The notes beneath the pieces are model-generated. The model was given only the letters and a program-made list of their open reading frames with translations, searched no databases and was not told the DNA's origin. A stretch of 59,018 bases of DNA from Candidatus Avoscillospira avicola (GTDB lineage Bacteria > Bacillota > Clostridia > Oscillospirales > Oscillospiraceae), in contig DVHE01000003.1 in NCBI GenBank assembly GCA_018712245.1, positions 1-59,018 on the forward strand. Direction: 5' to 3'. Below are positions 15,633 through 23,958 of the stretch, in pieces. Position numbers and translations under genes: made by a program. Position 1 is the first letter of the stretch, and every line of letters starts with the position of its first letter.

Positions 15633-17348
15633 ATGAAAGAAAAATCCTTTTTGCATACCCTCAATCTGATGATGCGCATCCTGCTTTGCCTGATCGCCGC
15701 GGTGATGGTGGTGTTCATCCTGGCTTCCTACAACGGGGCTGTGGGCCAGCAGAAGATCGAACTTCAAAACTACGCCGAGATCTACCGCAGTCAGATCGAG
15801 GGTAAGATTAGCCAGGCCACGGCGCTTCTCTCCGAGCTGGTGTACGACAACCCGGACCTGGACCTGCTGCGCAGCGAGCAGGAGGCGGAGCGGCAGTACG
15901 CCGCCGTGTCGCTCTTCAACGATATGTACAGCCTGATGAGCGTCAACCAGTGCCCCGACTACTTGGTGGCGGTGGAGGCCGACCAGAATACGATTGTCGC
16001 CGTCAAGGGCAGCAGCGTCTCTCTCCAGGAGGACGAGGCCATCAAGGCCTTTGCCCTGGAATGCGCGCAAAAGGGCGACATCTTCTGGACCTGGGACGTG
16101 GTCCCCATCGAGGGAAAGATCTTCCTCTACCGGGCGCTGACCAAGGAGAGCCGGGTGGTGATGACGCTGCTGTCCACCGACACGCTGCTGGGCACCGTCC
16201 CCGTGGAGAACCTGGAGTACAACAGCTTCTTCCTCGCCGACGCCGCGGGCAACATCCTCGACAGCGTCGGCGTCCTGGCGGAGGAGCGCGTGGGCGACAC
16301 GGTGGAGGACCTCCGCGCCGCCCACACGCTGCACCAGGCGGAGCTTTTGTCCGGGGAGCTGAGCCTCTACGCCTGCCAGAACAAGCTGGGCTTTTTCCAG
16401 CAGATGAGCAGCTATGTGGTGGTGCTGTTCCTCATTATCCTGAGCCTGCTGGCCTTTGGCCTCTACTACTCCAAGCGCGTCCGGGTGGAGCTGCTGCAGC
16501 CCATGGAGCAGATGACCCGGGAGATGGAGCACATCCAGCAGGGCCAGCTGGACCTGCGCATCTCCACCGAGAGCGACAGCGTGGAGTTCCGGACCCTGGT
16601 GGATGCCTTCAACCGATTGGTGGATGAGATCGTCAATTTGAAAATCCAGTACTACGAAAAGCAGCTGGCGCTGTTGGACACGGAGCAGAAGTACATCCGC
16701 CTCCAGATCAAGCCCCACTTTTTCCTCAACGCTATGAGTACCATCGTGGGACTGAGTCGGGTGGGGAAGAACGACGAGATCGCCACCTACATCGGCGCCC
16801 TCTCCAAGAACATCCGGTATATGTTCTCCTCGGGCCTGCACACGGTGCCGCTCCAGGAGGAGATTCGCCATGTGGAGAACTATTTTGCCGTGCAGGAGCT
16901 GCGGTATCCCGACGGCGTCCTCTACTTTGTGGACATGGACGACGAGGTGCGGGACTGGCCGGTGCCGCAAATGCTGATCCACACCCTGGTGGAGAACGAG
17001 TATAAATACGCCGTCTCGCCGGGCCGGCAGACCATGGTGCTGATCAAGCTGCAAAAGGCCCAGTGGCAGGGAGAAGAAATGCTGCTGATCCAGGTGGAGG
17101 ACGACGGCAAGGGCTTCCCCGCGGCGGTGCTGGCGTCGATCAACGGGGACGAGGCCGCGCCGGCGGGCGACGGCACCCGGGTGGGACTTTACAGCATCCG
17201 GCGCCTGCTGGAGCTGATGTACGACCGGAAGGGGCTGTTCGTCCTCTCCAACGTGGAGCCCCACGGGGCCATGAACCAGGTCTATATCCCGGCCCATCCG
17301 GTGAACGAGACGAAGCACGACACCATCCAAGAGGCAGATATTCGATGA
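15633..17348 (+). CDS. YesM-like sensor histidine kinase
   Basis: 571 residues. Helix 1 at ~10-32, an extracytoplasmic sensor (~33-255), helix 2 at ~257-282, a HAMP segment (PMEQMTREMEHIQQGQLDL), then the His_kinase fold with LQIKPHFFLNAM (phospho-acceptor His362) and ATP-binding HATPase_c (LVENEYKYAVSPG, DDGKGFP, GVGLYSIRRL-like GTRVGLYSIRRL). Typical of sensors controlling carbohydrate uptake operons with AraC-type regulators. AGGAGG precedes ATG 15633. The regulator gene starts within the stop codon (ATGA), so the pair is translationally coupled. Confidence 0.9.
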   Translation: MKEKSFLHTLNLMMRILLCLIAAVMVVFILASYNGAVGQQKIELQNYAEIYRSQIEGKISQATALLSELVYDNPDLDLLRSEQEAERQYAAVSLFNDMYSLMSVNQCPDYLVAVEADQNTIVAVKGSSVSLQEDEAIKAFALECAQKGDIFWTWDVVPIEGKIFLYRALTKESRVVMTLLSTDTLLGTVPVENLEYNSFFLADAAGNILDSVGVLAEERVGDTVEDLRAAHTLHQAELLSGELSLYACQNKLGFFQQMSSYVVVLFLIILSLLAFGLYYSKRVRVELLQPMEQMTREMEHIQQGQLDLRISTESDSVEFRTLVDAFNRLVDEIVNLKIQYYEKQLALLDTEQKYIRLQIKPHFFLNAMSTIVGLSRVGKNDEIATYIGALSKNIRYMFSSGLHTVPLQEEIRHVENYFAVQELRYPDGVLYFVDMDDEVRDWPVPQMLIHTLVENEYKYAVSPGRQTMVLIKLQKAQWQGEEMLLIQVEDDGKGFPAAVLASINGDEAAPAGDGTRVGLYSIRRLLELMYDRKGLFVLSNVEPHGAMNQVYIPAHPVNETKHDTIQEADIR

Positions 17349-18949
17349 GAGAGGAGCGCGCTATGCGGATTTTATTGGTGGACGACGACGCAGTGATTTT
17401 GGAGGACATCTGCCGCAGCATCCATTGGGACAAGCTGGGCATCGACCAGGTGGACGTGGCCCAGGACGCAGCCAGCGCCAAGGAGATTCTTCTGCGCGAG
17501 CCGGTGGATATCGTCATCAGCGACATCGAAATGCCCCAGGAGACCGGCCTGGAGCTGCTGCGGTGGTACCGGGAGCGGCAGCTGCGGGGGAAGTTCCTGC
17601 TGCTGACCTGCCACGAGAGCTTCCGCTACGCCTCCACCGCCATCAAGCTCCACGCCGAGGAGTACCTGATGAAGCCCTTCAACGTGGAGATGATGGAGCT
17701 GGTGCTGCAAAAGTTTGTCCAGGAGATTCAGCAGGAGCGGGAAAAGGAGAAGGCCGATATCCTGGGCAAGTGGATGGTCAGCAACATCCGGGAGGCGCGG
17801 CTGGCCCTGTGGGGCCAGATGCTCAGCAGCCAGCCCAAGAGCAGCTGGGAGGAGCTGATGAAGGAGGCTACCAGTCCGGAACTGCAGATCGACGAGAGCC
17901 GGGATTACCGCCTGGTGGTGGCCAAGATCACCAATATGGAGCAGGACCACGACAGCTACGGGAAAAATCTGGTGTCGTTTATCTTGACCAATATCCAGTC
18001 GGAGATCTTCTACGGCACGCCGGAAAACAGCAATATCGTCTCCTATGAATATCCCGGCTACACGATTCTGGTGGCCATCTGCCGGGAGACCGACGAGCGC
18101 AAGCTCCGCAGCCTGTGCCACTTGACGCAGCAGCACTGCTCCAAAATCCTCTCCGCCACCATCACCTACTGCATGATGAATCCCTGCAAGATCAGCGACT
18201 TTCACCAGGCGCTGGAGAAGGGCGTCAAGCTGCTGGACCGGTGCATCTCCTTCTATGGGGAGATCTTCACCGAGGACCAGGTCCAGACCCATCCGCCGGA
18301 GTGGGAGCCGGTTTTGAAGATGGAGCAGATGGAGCAGTTCCTGGAGCAGAAGGATAAAAAGGGCTTTCTCAGCTATCTCAAAAAGGAGCTGGAGCTGCGG
18401 GTCAAGGCCAAGGCCCTGGACGACGCCATGCTCAAATCCATCTTCTGGGAGGTCAACCAGGTAGTCTATGCCCACCTGGCCAAGCAGGGGATTCAGATTT
18501 CACTCTTGCTCAGCGACAGCCTCTCGCAGCAGATGGCCGAGAAGGTGGAGCAGTCCGCCGCCGATATGCTCCGGTATGAGAACTACCTGCTGGACAAGGT
18601 TTTCGCCTACGAGGACGAGCTGGACAAGTCCAAGGGTCTCATTCAGCAGATCAACGACTATATCCATCAGCACTACGCCGAGAATATCACCCGCAGCGAG
18701 ATCGGCGCGGAGTTTTACCTGGTGCCGGAGTATCTGGCCAAGATGTATAAGAAAAAGACCGGCGTGAGCCTCAAGGACTATATCAACGAGTACCGCATCG
18801 AGCAGGCGAAAAAGATGCTCCAGCACACCGACAAGCCGGTGGGGGAGGTGGCTGCCGACGTGGGCTTCGGAAATCTCTCGTATTTTTCCACGCTCTTCAA
18901 AAAGAGCGCGGGCATGACCCCGGTGGAGTACCGGCGGCAGTATAAATAG
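17345..18949 (+). CDS. YesN-like response regulator, receiver + AraC-type DNA-binding domain
   Basis: 534 residues from ATG 17345, or 528 from ATG 17363, which has a better-placed GAGGAG and begins exactly at the receiver (MRILLVDDDAVI). Receiver phosphorylation site is the Asp in IVISDIEMP (residue 54 from 17363); KPF follows at the usual place. A ~270-residue central region has no obvious fold. The C-terminus (from ~420) holds two HTH motifs, YLAKMYKKKTGVSLKDYINEYR and VAADVGFGNLSYFSTLFKK. Partner of the upstream kinase. Its target operon is not adjacent, so it may act in trans. Confidence 0.9.
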   Translation: MREERAMRILLVDDDAVILEDICRSIHWDKLGIDQVDVAQDAASAKEILLREPVDIVISDIEMPQETGLELLRWYRERQLRGKFLLLTCHESFRYASTAIKLHAEEYLMKPFNVEMMELVLQKFVQEIQQEREKEKADILGKWMVSNIREARLALWGQMLSSQPKSSWEELMKEATSPELQIDESRDYRLVVAKITNMEQDHDSYGKNLVSFILTNIQSEIFYGTPENSNIVSYEYPGYTILVAICRETDERKLRSLCHLTQQHCSKILSATITYCMMNPCKISDFHQALEKGVKLLDRCISFYGEIFTEDQVQTHPPEWEPVLKMEQMEQFLEQKDKKGFLSYLKKELELRVKAKALDDAMLKSIFWEVNQVVYAHLAKQGIQISLLLSDSLSQQMAEKVEQSAADMLRYENYLLDKVFAYEDELDKSKGLIQQINDYIHQHYAENITRSEIGAEFYLVPEYLAKMYKKKTGVSLKDYINEYRIEQAKKMLQHTDKPVGEVAADVGFGNLSYFSTLFKKSAGMTPVEYRRQYK

Positions 18950-18977
18950 GGCGTTTTTGCAACTTTTTCGACACGCA

Positions 18978-19015
18978 GTCGGCGCGGGCCATCTGGCCCG
19001 CGCCGGCTGTTTCCG
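18978..19015 (+). terminator. Terminator-like hairpin after the YesN-like gene
   Basis: 10-bp GC-rich stem GGCGCGGGCC (18981-18990) with its complement (18995-19004), 4-nt loop, followed by a T-rich but imperfect run. Confidence 0.6.
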
Positions 19016-19026
19016 TCAGAAAGCAG

Positions 19027-19055
19027 TTTCTTTTTCCGTCGCGTTGTGGTAAGAT
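19027..19055 (+). promoter_or_regulatory. Promoter of the murB-rapZ-yvcK-whiA operon
   Basis: Extended -10 TGG-TAAGAT (hexamer 19050-19055) with a weak -35 TTTCTT (19027-19032) at 17 bp. The ATG at 19054 falls inside this -10, which argues for the murB start at 19087. Confidence 0.5.
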
Positions 19056-19086
19056 GATAAGAAGTATTGAACACCCGGAGGCGTTG

Positions 19087-20007
19087 ATGATGCAAAAGGA
19101 ACTTTTTGAGGCCCTTTCCCAGGCATTTCCCGGCGTGAAGCTGGTGGAGGCCGAACCGCTGAAACACCGCACGTCCTTTCGGATCGGCGGACCGGCGCCC
19201 ATGGCCTTTCCCCGGAGCGCTGCGGAGCTGGCGGAAATGTACCGCTTTTTGCTGGCGCGGGGCTGCCGGGCACTGATTCTGGGGGCCGGGAGCAATGTCC
19301 TGGCGCCGGATGCGGGCCTCTCGCGGCTGATTCTCTGCACCCGGGAGATGGCGGACCTCTCCCTGACCGCCCCCGGCAGGATCACGGCGGAGTGCGGTGT
19401 GCTGCTCTCGCGGCTGGCCTCCTTCGCCCGGGACAGAGGCCTTGCCGGGCTGGAGTTTGCCCACGGCATCCCGGGCACCGTGGGCGGCGGCATCTATATG
19501 AATGCCGGGGCCTACGGCGGCGAGCTGAAGGACGTGGCCGTGGCCACCGAGGCGCTGCTGCCCGATGGAACGCTCTGGCGGGCCGAAGGGGCGGCGCAGG
19601 AATTTTCCTACCGCGACAGCGCCTTTCAGCGGCGCGGCGCTGTGATTTTAAAAACCGAATTCGCCCTGGAGCCGGGAGACCCGGCGGCCATCACCGCAAA
19701 AATGCAGGAGCTGGCCCAGCGGCGCCGGGCCTCGCAGCCCCTGGACCTGCCCTCTGCCGGCAGCACCTTCAAGCGTCCCCAGGGCGGCTACGCCGCCGCC
19801 CTGATCGACCAGGCCGGACTCAAGGGCCGGGGCGTGGGCGGCGCGGCGGTGTCGGAGAAGCACGCGGGGTTTGTGGTCAATCTGGGCGGCGCCACCGAGC
19901 AGGACGTCCTGGACACGATGGACCTGGTGCGCAGGACGGTGCTGGAACAGAGCGGCATTTCCCTGGAGCCGGAGGTACGGCTCTGGCGCATGGAAGAGGA
20001 GGAATAG
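19087..20007 (+). CDS. murB: UDP-N-acetylmuramate dehydrogenase
   Basis: 306 residues from ATG 19087 (GGAGG 5 nt upstream; double ATG). Reduces UDP-GlcNAc-enolpyruvate to UDP-MurNAc with NADPH and FAD in peptidoglycan synthesis. FAD-binding PCMH region: HRTSFRIGGPAPM, LGAGSNVLAPD, GLEFAHGIPGTVGGGIYMNAGAYGGE; C-terminal domain with LPSAGSTFKRPQG (catalytic Ser) and LKGRGVGGAAVSEKHAGFVVN. Length fits type II MurB. First gene of a cluster conserved in Firmicutes, with rapZ 2 nt downstream. Confidence 0.97.
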   Translation: MMQKELFEALSQAFPGVKLVEAEPLKHRTSFRIGGPAPMAFPRSAAELAEMYRFLLARGCRALILGAGSNVLAPDAGLSRLILCTREMADLSLTAPGRITAECGVLLSRLASFARDRGLAGLEFAHGIPGTVGGGIYMNAGAYGGELKDVAVATEALLPDGTLWRAEGAAQEFSYRDSAFQRRGAVILKTEFALEPGDPAAITAKMQELAQRRRASQPLDLPSAGSTFKRPQGGYAAALIDQAGLKGRGVGGAAVSEKHAGFVVNLGGATEQDVLDTMDLVRRTVLEQSGISLEPEVRLWRMEEEE

Positions 20008-20009
20008 CC

Positions 20010-20870
20010 ATGCAATTTGTCATTGTGTCGGGCCTGTCCGGGGCCGGGAAGAGTACCACCGCCTCTTTTTTGGAGGACCTGGGCTTTTACTGCGTGGACA
20101 ATATGCCCGCGGACCTGATCCCGCAGTTTGCCCAGCTGTGCCTGGCCACCAAGGGCCGGTATGAGCGGGTGGCCCTGGTGACGGACGTCCGGGGCAGTCT
20201 GACCTTTGAGGGACTCTTCAAGGCGCTGGACAGCCTGGATCAGATGCACCTGCGCTTTACCATTCTCTTTGTGGAGGCCGAGACCAACTCCATCATCAAG
20301 CGCTATAAGGAAACCCGCCGCAAGCATCCCCTGACCCGGGACGGCTCTGACCTGCTCAGCGCCGTGGAGCGGGAGCGTAAGCTCCTGGAGCCCATCCGCA
20401 ACCGGGCCAACGCCATCATCAACACCACCTCTCTGCCCACGGCCAAGCTCCGGGGCGAGATCATCAACCTGGTGGCCGGAGATTTGAAGGACCGGGCCAT
20501 GAGCGTCTCGGTGATCTCCTTCGGGTTCAAATTCGGCATCCCCATGGAGGCGGACCTGGTGTTCGACGTGCGCTTTTTGCCCAACCCCTACTATATCGCG
20601 GAGTTGAAGACCAAGACCGGCCTCCAGCCGGAGGTGCGGGACTTCGTCTTCTCCTACCAGCAGACCAAGGACTTCGTGGCCAAGCTGGAGGACCTGCTGG
20701 CCTTTTCCCTGCCTTACTATGTGGACGAGGGGAAGACCAACCTGGTCATCGCCATCGGCTGCACCGGCGGCAAGCACCGCTCCGTGGCCGTGGCCCGGGA
20801 GATCGGCAATTTCATCACCCAGCGGGGCTACGTCACCACCGTCAGCCACCGAGACCTGGGCCGGAGATAA
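20010..20870 (+). CDS. rapZ: RNase adapter protein RapZ (YvcJ-type nucleotide-binding protein)
   Basis: 286 residues from ATG 20010, with AGAGGAGG in the end of murB. Walker A GLSGAGKST at residues 8-16; DNMPADLIPQF and the C-terminal LVIAIGCTGGKHRSVAVA motif are family hallmarks. In E. coli RapZ guides RNase E to GlmZ; in Gram-positives YvcJ is a GTP/ATP-binding protein of less clear role, linked to amino-sugar metabolism. Placed between murB and yvcK as in other Firmicutes. Confidence 0.96.
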   Translation: MQFVIVSGLSGAGKSTTASFLEDLGFYCVDNMPADLIPQFAQLCLATKGRYERVALVTDVRGSLTFEGLFKALDSLDQMHLRFTILFVEAETNSIIKRYKETRRKHPLTRDGSDLLSAVERERKLLEPIRNRANAIINTTSLPTAKLRGEIINLVAGDLKDRAMSVSVISFGFKFGIPMEADLVFDVRFLPNPYYIAELKTKTGLQPEVRDFVFSYQQTKDFVAKLEDLLAFSLPYYVDEGKTNLVIAIGCTGGKHRSVAVAREIGNFITQRGYVTTVSHRDLGRR

Positions 20871-20882
20871 GGAGGCAGCGCC

Positions 20883-21884
20883 ATGCGGGAAACACTCAAG
20901 CTGTACGTGCCCGGTGCGCAGAACCTGCGAATCGTGGCCATCGGCGGCGGCCATGGCCTTTCCACCATGCTCCGCGGGCTCAAGCGCTACACCCGGGAGA
21001 TCACGGCCATCGTCACCGTGGCCGACGACGGCGGCGGCTCCGGTACGCTCCGGGAGGAGCTGGGCATCCTGCCCCCCGGGGATATCCGCAACTGCATCCT
21101 GGCCCTGGCCAACACAGAGCCCACCATGGAGCAGCTCCTGGACTACCGCTTCACCGAGGGGTCTCTGGCCGGCCAGAGCTTCGGCAATCTCTTCCTGGCG
21201 GCCATGAACGGCATTTCCGGCTCCTTTGACGAGGCGGTCCACCGCATGGGGGACGTCTTGGCCATCACCGGACGGGTGCTGCCGGTGACGAACCAGAGCG
21301 TCCACCTGGAGGCGGAGTTCGTCAACGGCAGCCGCGTCCTGGGGGAGAGCAAGATATTTTACGCCAAAAAGGTCAACGACTGCCGCATCCGGCAGGTGCG
21401 GCTGGTGCCGGAGCATCCCCAGCCCCTGCCGGAGAGCCTGGAGGCCATCGCCCAGGCGGACCTCATCCTCCTGGGGCCGGGGAGCCTCTATACCAGCATC
21501 ATCCCCAATCTGCTGGTGGACGGCGTGGCCGAGGCCATTGCCCGGAGCCGCGCCATGAAGATTCTGGTGATGAATATTTTGACGCAGGACGGGGAGACCG
21601 AGAGCTACACCGGCGCCGACCACGTCCGGGCGCTGCTGCACCACGGCGCGCCGGGGATCATCGACGTGTGCATCGCCAATAACGCAGTTTTGCCCGAGGA
21701 AACCCTGATACCTTACCGGCAGGAGGGCGTGGAGCCGCTGCGCCTGGACCGGGAGGGGATCGAGGCCCTGGGCATCGCCGTGCGGGAATACCCCCTGGCC
21801 CTGGCGGGGCGGTACGTGCGCCACGACCCCGATGCCCTGGCCAGCGCCATCATGGAGGTCTACCGGCAGAGCCGGCTGGCATAG
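20883..21884 (+). CDS. yvcK: Gluconeogenesis factor YvcK/CofD-like protein
   Basis: 333 residues. N-terminal VAIGGGHGLSTMLRGLKRYT and VADDGGGSGTLREELGILPPGDIRNCI identify the YvcK branch of the CofD fold, which binds UDP-GlcNAc and is needed for growth on gluconeogenic carbon and for cell shape. C-terminal ILVMNILTQDGETESYTGADHVRALLHH is also conserved. 12 nt after rapZ, 14 nt before whiA; AAGGAGG precedes ATG 20883. Confidence 0.96.
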   Translation: MRETLKLYVPGAQNLRIVAIGGGHGLSTMLRGLKRYTREITAIVTVADDGGGSGTLREELGILPPGDIRNCILALANTEPTMEQLLDYRFTEGSLAGQSFGNLFLAAMNGISGSFDEAVHRMGDVLAITGRVLPVTNQSVHLEAEFVNGSRVLGESKIFYAKKVNDCRIRQVRLVPEHPQPLPESLEAIAQADLILLGPGSLYTSIIPNLLVDGVAEAIARSRAMKILVMNILTQDGETESYTGADHVRALLHHGAPGIIDVCIANNAVLPEETLIPYRQEGVEPLRLDREGIEALGIAVREYPLALAGRYVRHDPDALASAIMEVYRQSRLA

Positions 21885-21898
21885 GAAGGAGAAACACC

Positions 21899-22792
21899 AT
21901 GTCCTTTTGCGCACAAGTGAAGCAGGAGCTTTGCAAGCTCCCGCCCAGCAGGAGCTGCTGCGCCGTGGCGGAGAGCTATGGCGTCCTGCTCTTTTGCAAT
22001 ACCTTTTCGCCCCGGTCCGTCCGCATCGTCACCGAGAGCCGGGACTTTGCCCAGCGGCTGCCGCGGCTCTTTCAAAAGGCCTTTGGCCTGACCTTTGACC
22101 AGATGCCCGAGAGCGACCAGGGCAAGCAGATCTTCACCGTGGACGATGCCCGGAAGATCCGCCATATCTACGACGTCTTCGGCCTGGAGGCCGCCACCAA
22201 CGTGGCGCTCCAGGTGAATTTGGGCATTCTGGAGGAGGACTGCTGCCGGGCGGCCTTCCTCCGGGGGGCCTTTATGGCCGGCGGCTCCGTCACCGACCCG
22301 GAAAAGCGCTACCACCTGGAGCTGGCTACCTCCCATCTGCGAGTCAGCCGGGAGGTGCGCACCCTGATGGACGAGATGGGCTTTGCGCCCAAGTGCATCG
22401 ACCGGGCCGGGAGCCACGTGCTGTACTTCAAGCAGAGCGATTTGATCGAGGACTTTCTCACCACCCTGGGCGCGCCGGTGTGCGCCATGGGGATCATGGA
22501 GGCCAAGGTGGAGAAGGACCTCCGCAACGGCGTCAACCGCCGGGTCAACTGCGAGACGGCCAACCTGGGCAAGGCGGTGGACGCGGCCCAGGAGCAGCTG
22601 GCCGCCATCCGCCGCCTGGAGGAGCGGGGACTTTTCCAGGACCTGCCGGACAAGCTCCGCCAGACGGCGCAGCTCCGGCGAGAAAACCCCGAGGCCACGC
22701 TCCTGGAGCTGGCCCAGTCCATGGACCCGCCGGTGAGCAAATCCGCCATCAACCATCGGATGCGCAAGCTCATCGAGCTTTCCAAGCAGTAG
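21899..22792 (+). CDS. whiA: DNA-binding protein WhiA
   Basis: 297 residues. N-terminal SFCAQVKQELCKL, then a LAGLIDADG-homing-endonuclease-like fold (AAFLRGAFMAGGSVTDPEKRYHLE), and a C-terminal HTH (LRQTAQLRRENPEATLLELAQSM...SKSAINHRMRKLIEL). WhiA regulates sporulation genes in Streptomyces and chromosome segregation/division in Bacillus. AGGAGAAACACC precedes the ATG. Completes the murB-rapZ-yvcK-whiA cluster. Confidence 0.96.
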   Translation: MSFCAQVKQELCKLPPSRSCCAVAESYGVLLFCNTFSPRSVRIVTESRDFAQRLPRLFQKAFGLTFDQMPESDQGKQIFTVDDARKIRHIYDVFGLEAATNVALQVNLGILEEDCCRAAFLRGAFMAGGSVTDPEKRYHLELATSHLRVSREVRTLMDEMGFAPKCIDRAGSHVLYFKQSDLIEDFLTTLGAPVCAMGIMEAKVEKDLRNGVNRRVNCETANLGKAVDAAQEQLAAIRRLEERGLFQDLPDKLRQTAQLRRENPEATLLELAQSMDPPVSKSAINHRMRKLIELSKQ

Positions 22793-22805
22793 GGGAGGGG
22801 TAGGT

Positions 22806-23273
22806 GTGGAGCGGTTTCGCCTTTGGCTCCCCCGTGTTCTGCTGGCCGTCTACGCCCTGGTGATGCTCTGGCTGCTGTTCGGCCAGCGGCTGGGGATGCA
22901 GCCTGCGGTATCGTACTGGGAGTACGTCAGCTGGTCCTTGAATCTGGTACCCTTTCGGACCATCGGGGAGTACGTCAAAATCCTGCTGGACCCGCCCATG
23001 GCGTATCTGCTGCGCCACGCCATCATCAACCTGGCGGGAAACGTGGCGATGTTTGTGCCGCTGGGCGTGCTGCTGCCCTGGGTGTTTCCCCGACTGCGCC
23101 GCTTCTCCCGGTGCCTTTTGGTGTCCCTGGGCCTGCTGGTGCTGGTGGAAGTCACCCAGCTCTTCACGCTTCTGGGCAGCGGCGATGTGGACGACCTCAT
23201 TCTCAACCTGCTGGGCGTGCTGCTGGGCTACGCCCTGTTCCGCCTGGCCGCCCGCCTGCGCCGCCGTACCTGA
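22806..23273 (+). CDS. VanZ family protein
   Basis: 155 residues with four predicted helices. The family pattern LNLVPFRTI...INLAGNVAMFVPLGVLLPW and VEVTQLFTLLGSGDVDDLILNLLGVLLGY is clear. VanZ confers low-level teicoplanin resistance in Enterococcus, but most chromosomal VanZ-like genes have unknown roles. Start GTG 22806 with GGGGAGGGG upstream, 13 nt after whiA. Confidence 0.9.
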   Translation: MERFRLWLPRVLLAVYALVMLWLLFGQRLGMQPAVSYWEYVSWSLNLVPFRTIGEYVKILLDPPMAYLLRHAIINLAGNVAMFVPLGVLLPWVFPRLRRFSRCLLVSLGLLVLVEVTQLFTLLGSGDVDDLILNLLGVLLGYALFRLAARLRRRT

Positions 23274-23289
23274 GCGCCGGCGTTTCCGC

Positions 23290-23396
23290 CGTAGGGGCCG
23301 ATGCCCACATCGGCCCGCTGCCGGCGATATCCGGGTATTTGCGCCGAACGCAGCAAGCTGCGATGTCGCCGTAGGGGCGGCTATCAGCCGCCCGCT
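23290..23396. repeat. Two REP-like palindromic repeats (types A and B) upstream of the transposase relic
   Basis: Type A at 23290-23318 (CGTAGGGGCCGATGCC... with the palindrome GCCGATGCCCACATCGGC) and type B at 23370-23396 (CGTAGGGGCGGCTATC... with CGGGCGGCTGATAGCCG-type symmetry). Both start with GTAGGGG. The same types recur at 23902, 29662-29901 and 35398-35634. Confidence 0.9.
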
Positions 23397-23431
23397 GTAA
23401 GTCAATCTTGTTTTTCAGGGGAGTTGCTTCC

Positions 23432-23914
23432 ATGGATCGTCCCTCGAGAAAACCCAACCGTTTACGCGGTTACGATTATGCAGAGAACGGGGCATATTTT
23501 ATCACTTGCTGTACCATCGGGTAGCAATGTCTGTTTGCGGACCGAGCGATGCCGCACCTGCTTACGCCCTGGGGCGCGATGGTGGATCGGGCCATTCGAG
23601 AAATCCCCAGCCATTATCCGGGCGTCCAGCTGGAGCAATATGTGGTGATGCCCAATCATATCCACCTGCTTTTGCTGCTTACAAACAGCGGCGTGTCGGT
23701 TTCACAGGTGGTTCAGCAGCTGAAACGAACGGTGAGCAAACAGATTGGCAAGCAGGTCTGGCAGAAATCGTTCCATGACCGTGTTGTTCGAAACGGCGCG
23801 GAATATCAGAAAATATGGGCATACATTGACACCAATGTGCTTCGTTGGGACCGGGATTGTTTTTACCAGGATGAACGAAGCGGACCACGAGACCTAGATG
23901 CGGCGGGCGGCTGA
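23432..23914 (+). pseudogene. REP-associated tyrosine transposase (RAYT, IS200-like Y1 family), interrupted by a nonsense codon
   Basis: From ATG 23432 the frame reads 30 codons (MDRPSRKPNRLRGYDYAENG..., then AYFITCCTIG), meets TAG at 23522, and continues in the same frame to 23914. The downstream part has the HUH motif MPNHIHLLLLL and a C-terminal KIWAYIDTNVLRW with the expected catalytic Tyr. Total ~160 residues, normal for small RAYTs. The stop removes the first beta strand from any product begun at ATG 23549 (121 aa), so it is probably inactive. It is flanked on both sides by type A/B repeats, type B being inverted downstream, the usual setting of these transposases. Confidence 0.85.
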
Positions 23915-23928
23915 TAGCCGCCCCTACT
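23902..23928 (-). repeat. Type B REP-like repeat, inverted, downstream of the transposase relic
   Basis: GGCGGGCGGCTGATAGCCGC followed by CCCTAC is the reverse complement of the type B copy at 23370-23396, giving an inverted pair around the transposase. It overlaps the last codons of the relic and ends ~30 nt before the dnaE start. Confidence 0.9.
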
Positions 23929-23958
23929 GCACAGCGGATGCAAGAAAGGAGCCTTGCT

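Noticed and set aside
15621-17330. 569-codon minus-strand frame under the YesM-like kinase
   Set aside because: Shadow of a well-supported kinase gene; composition is repetitive Leu/His/Val and no ribosome site is present.
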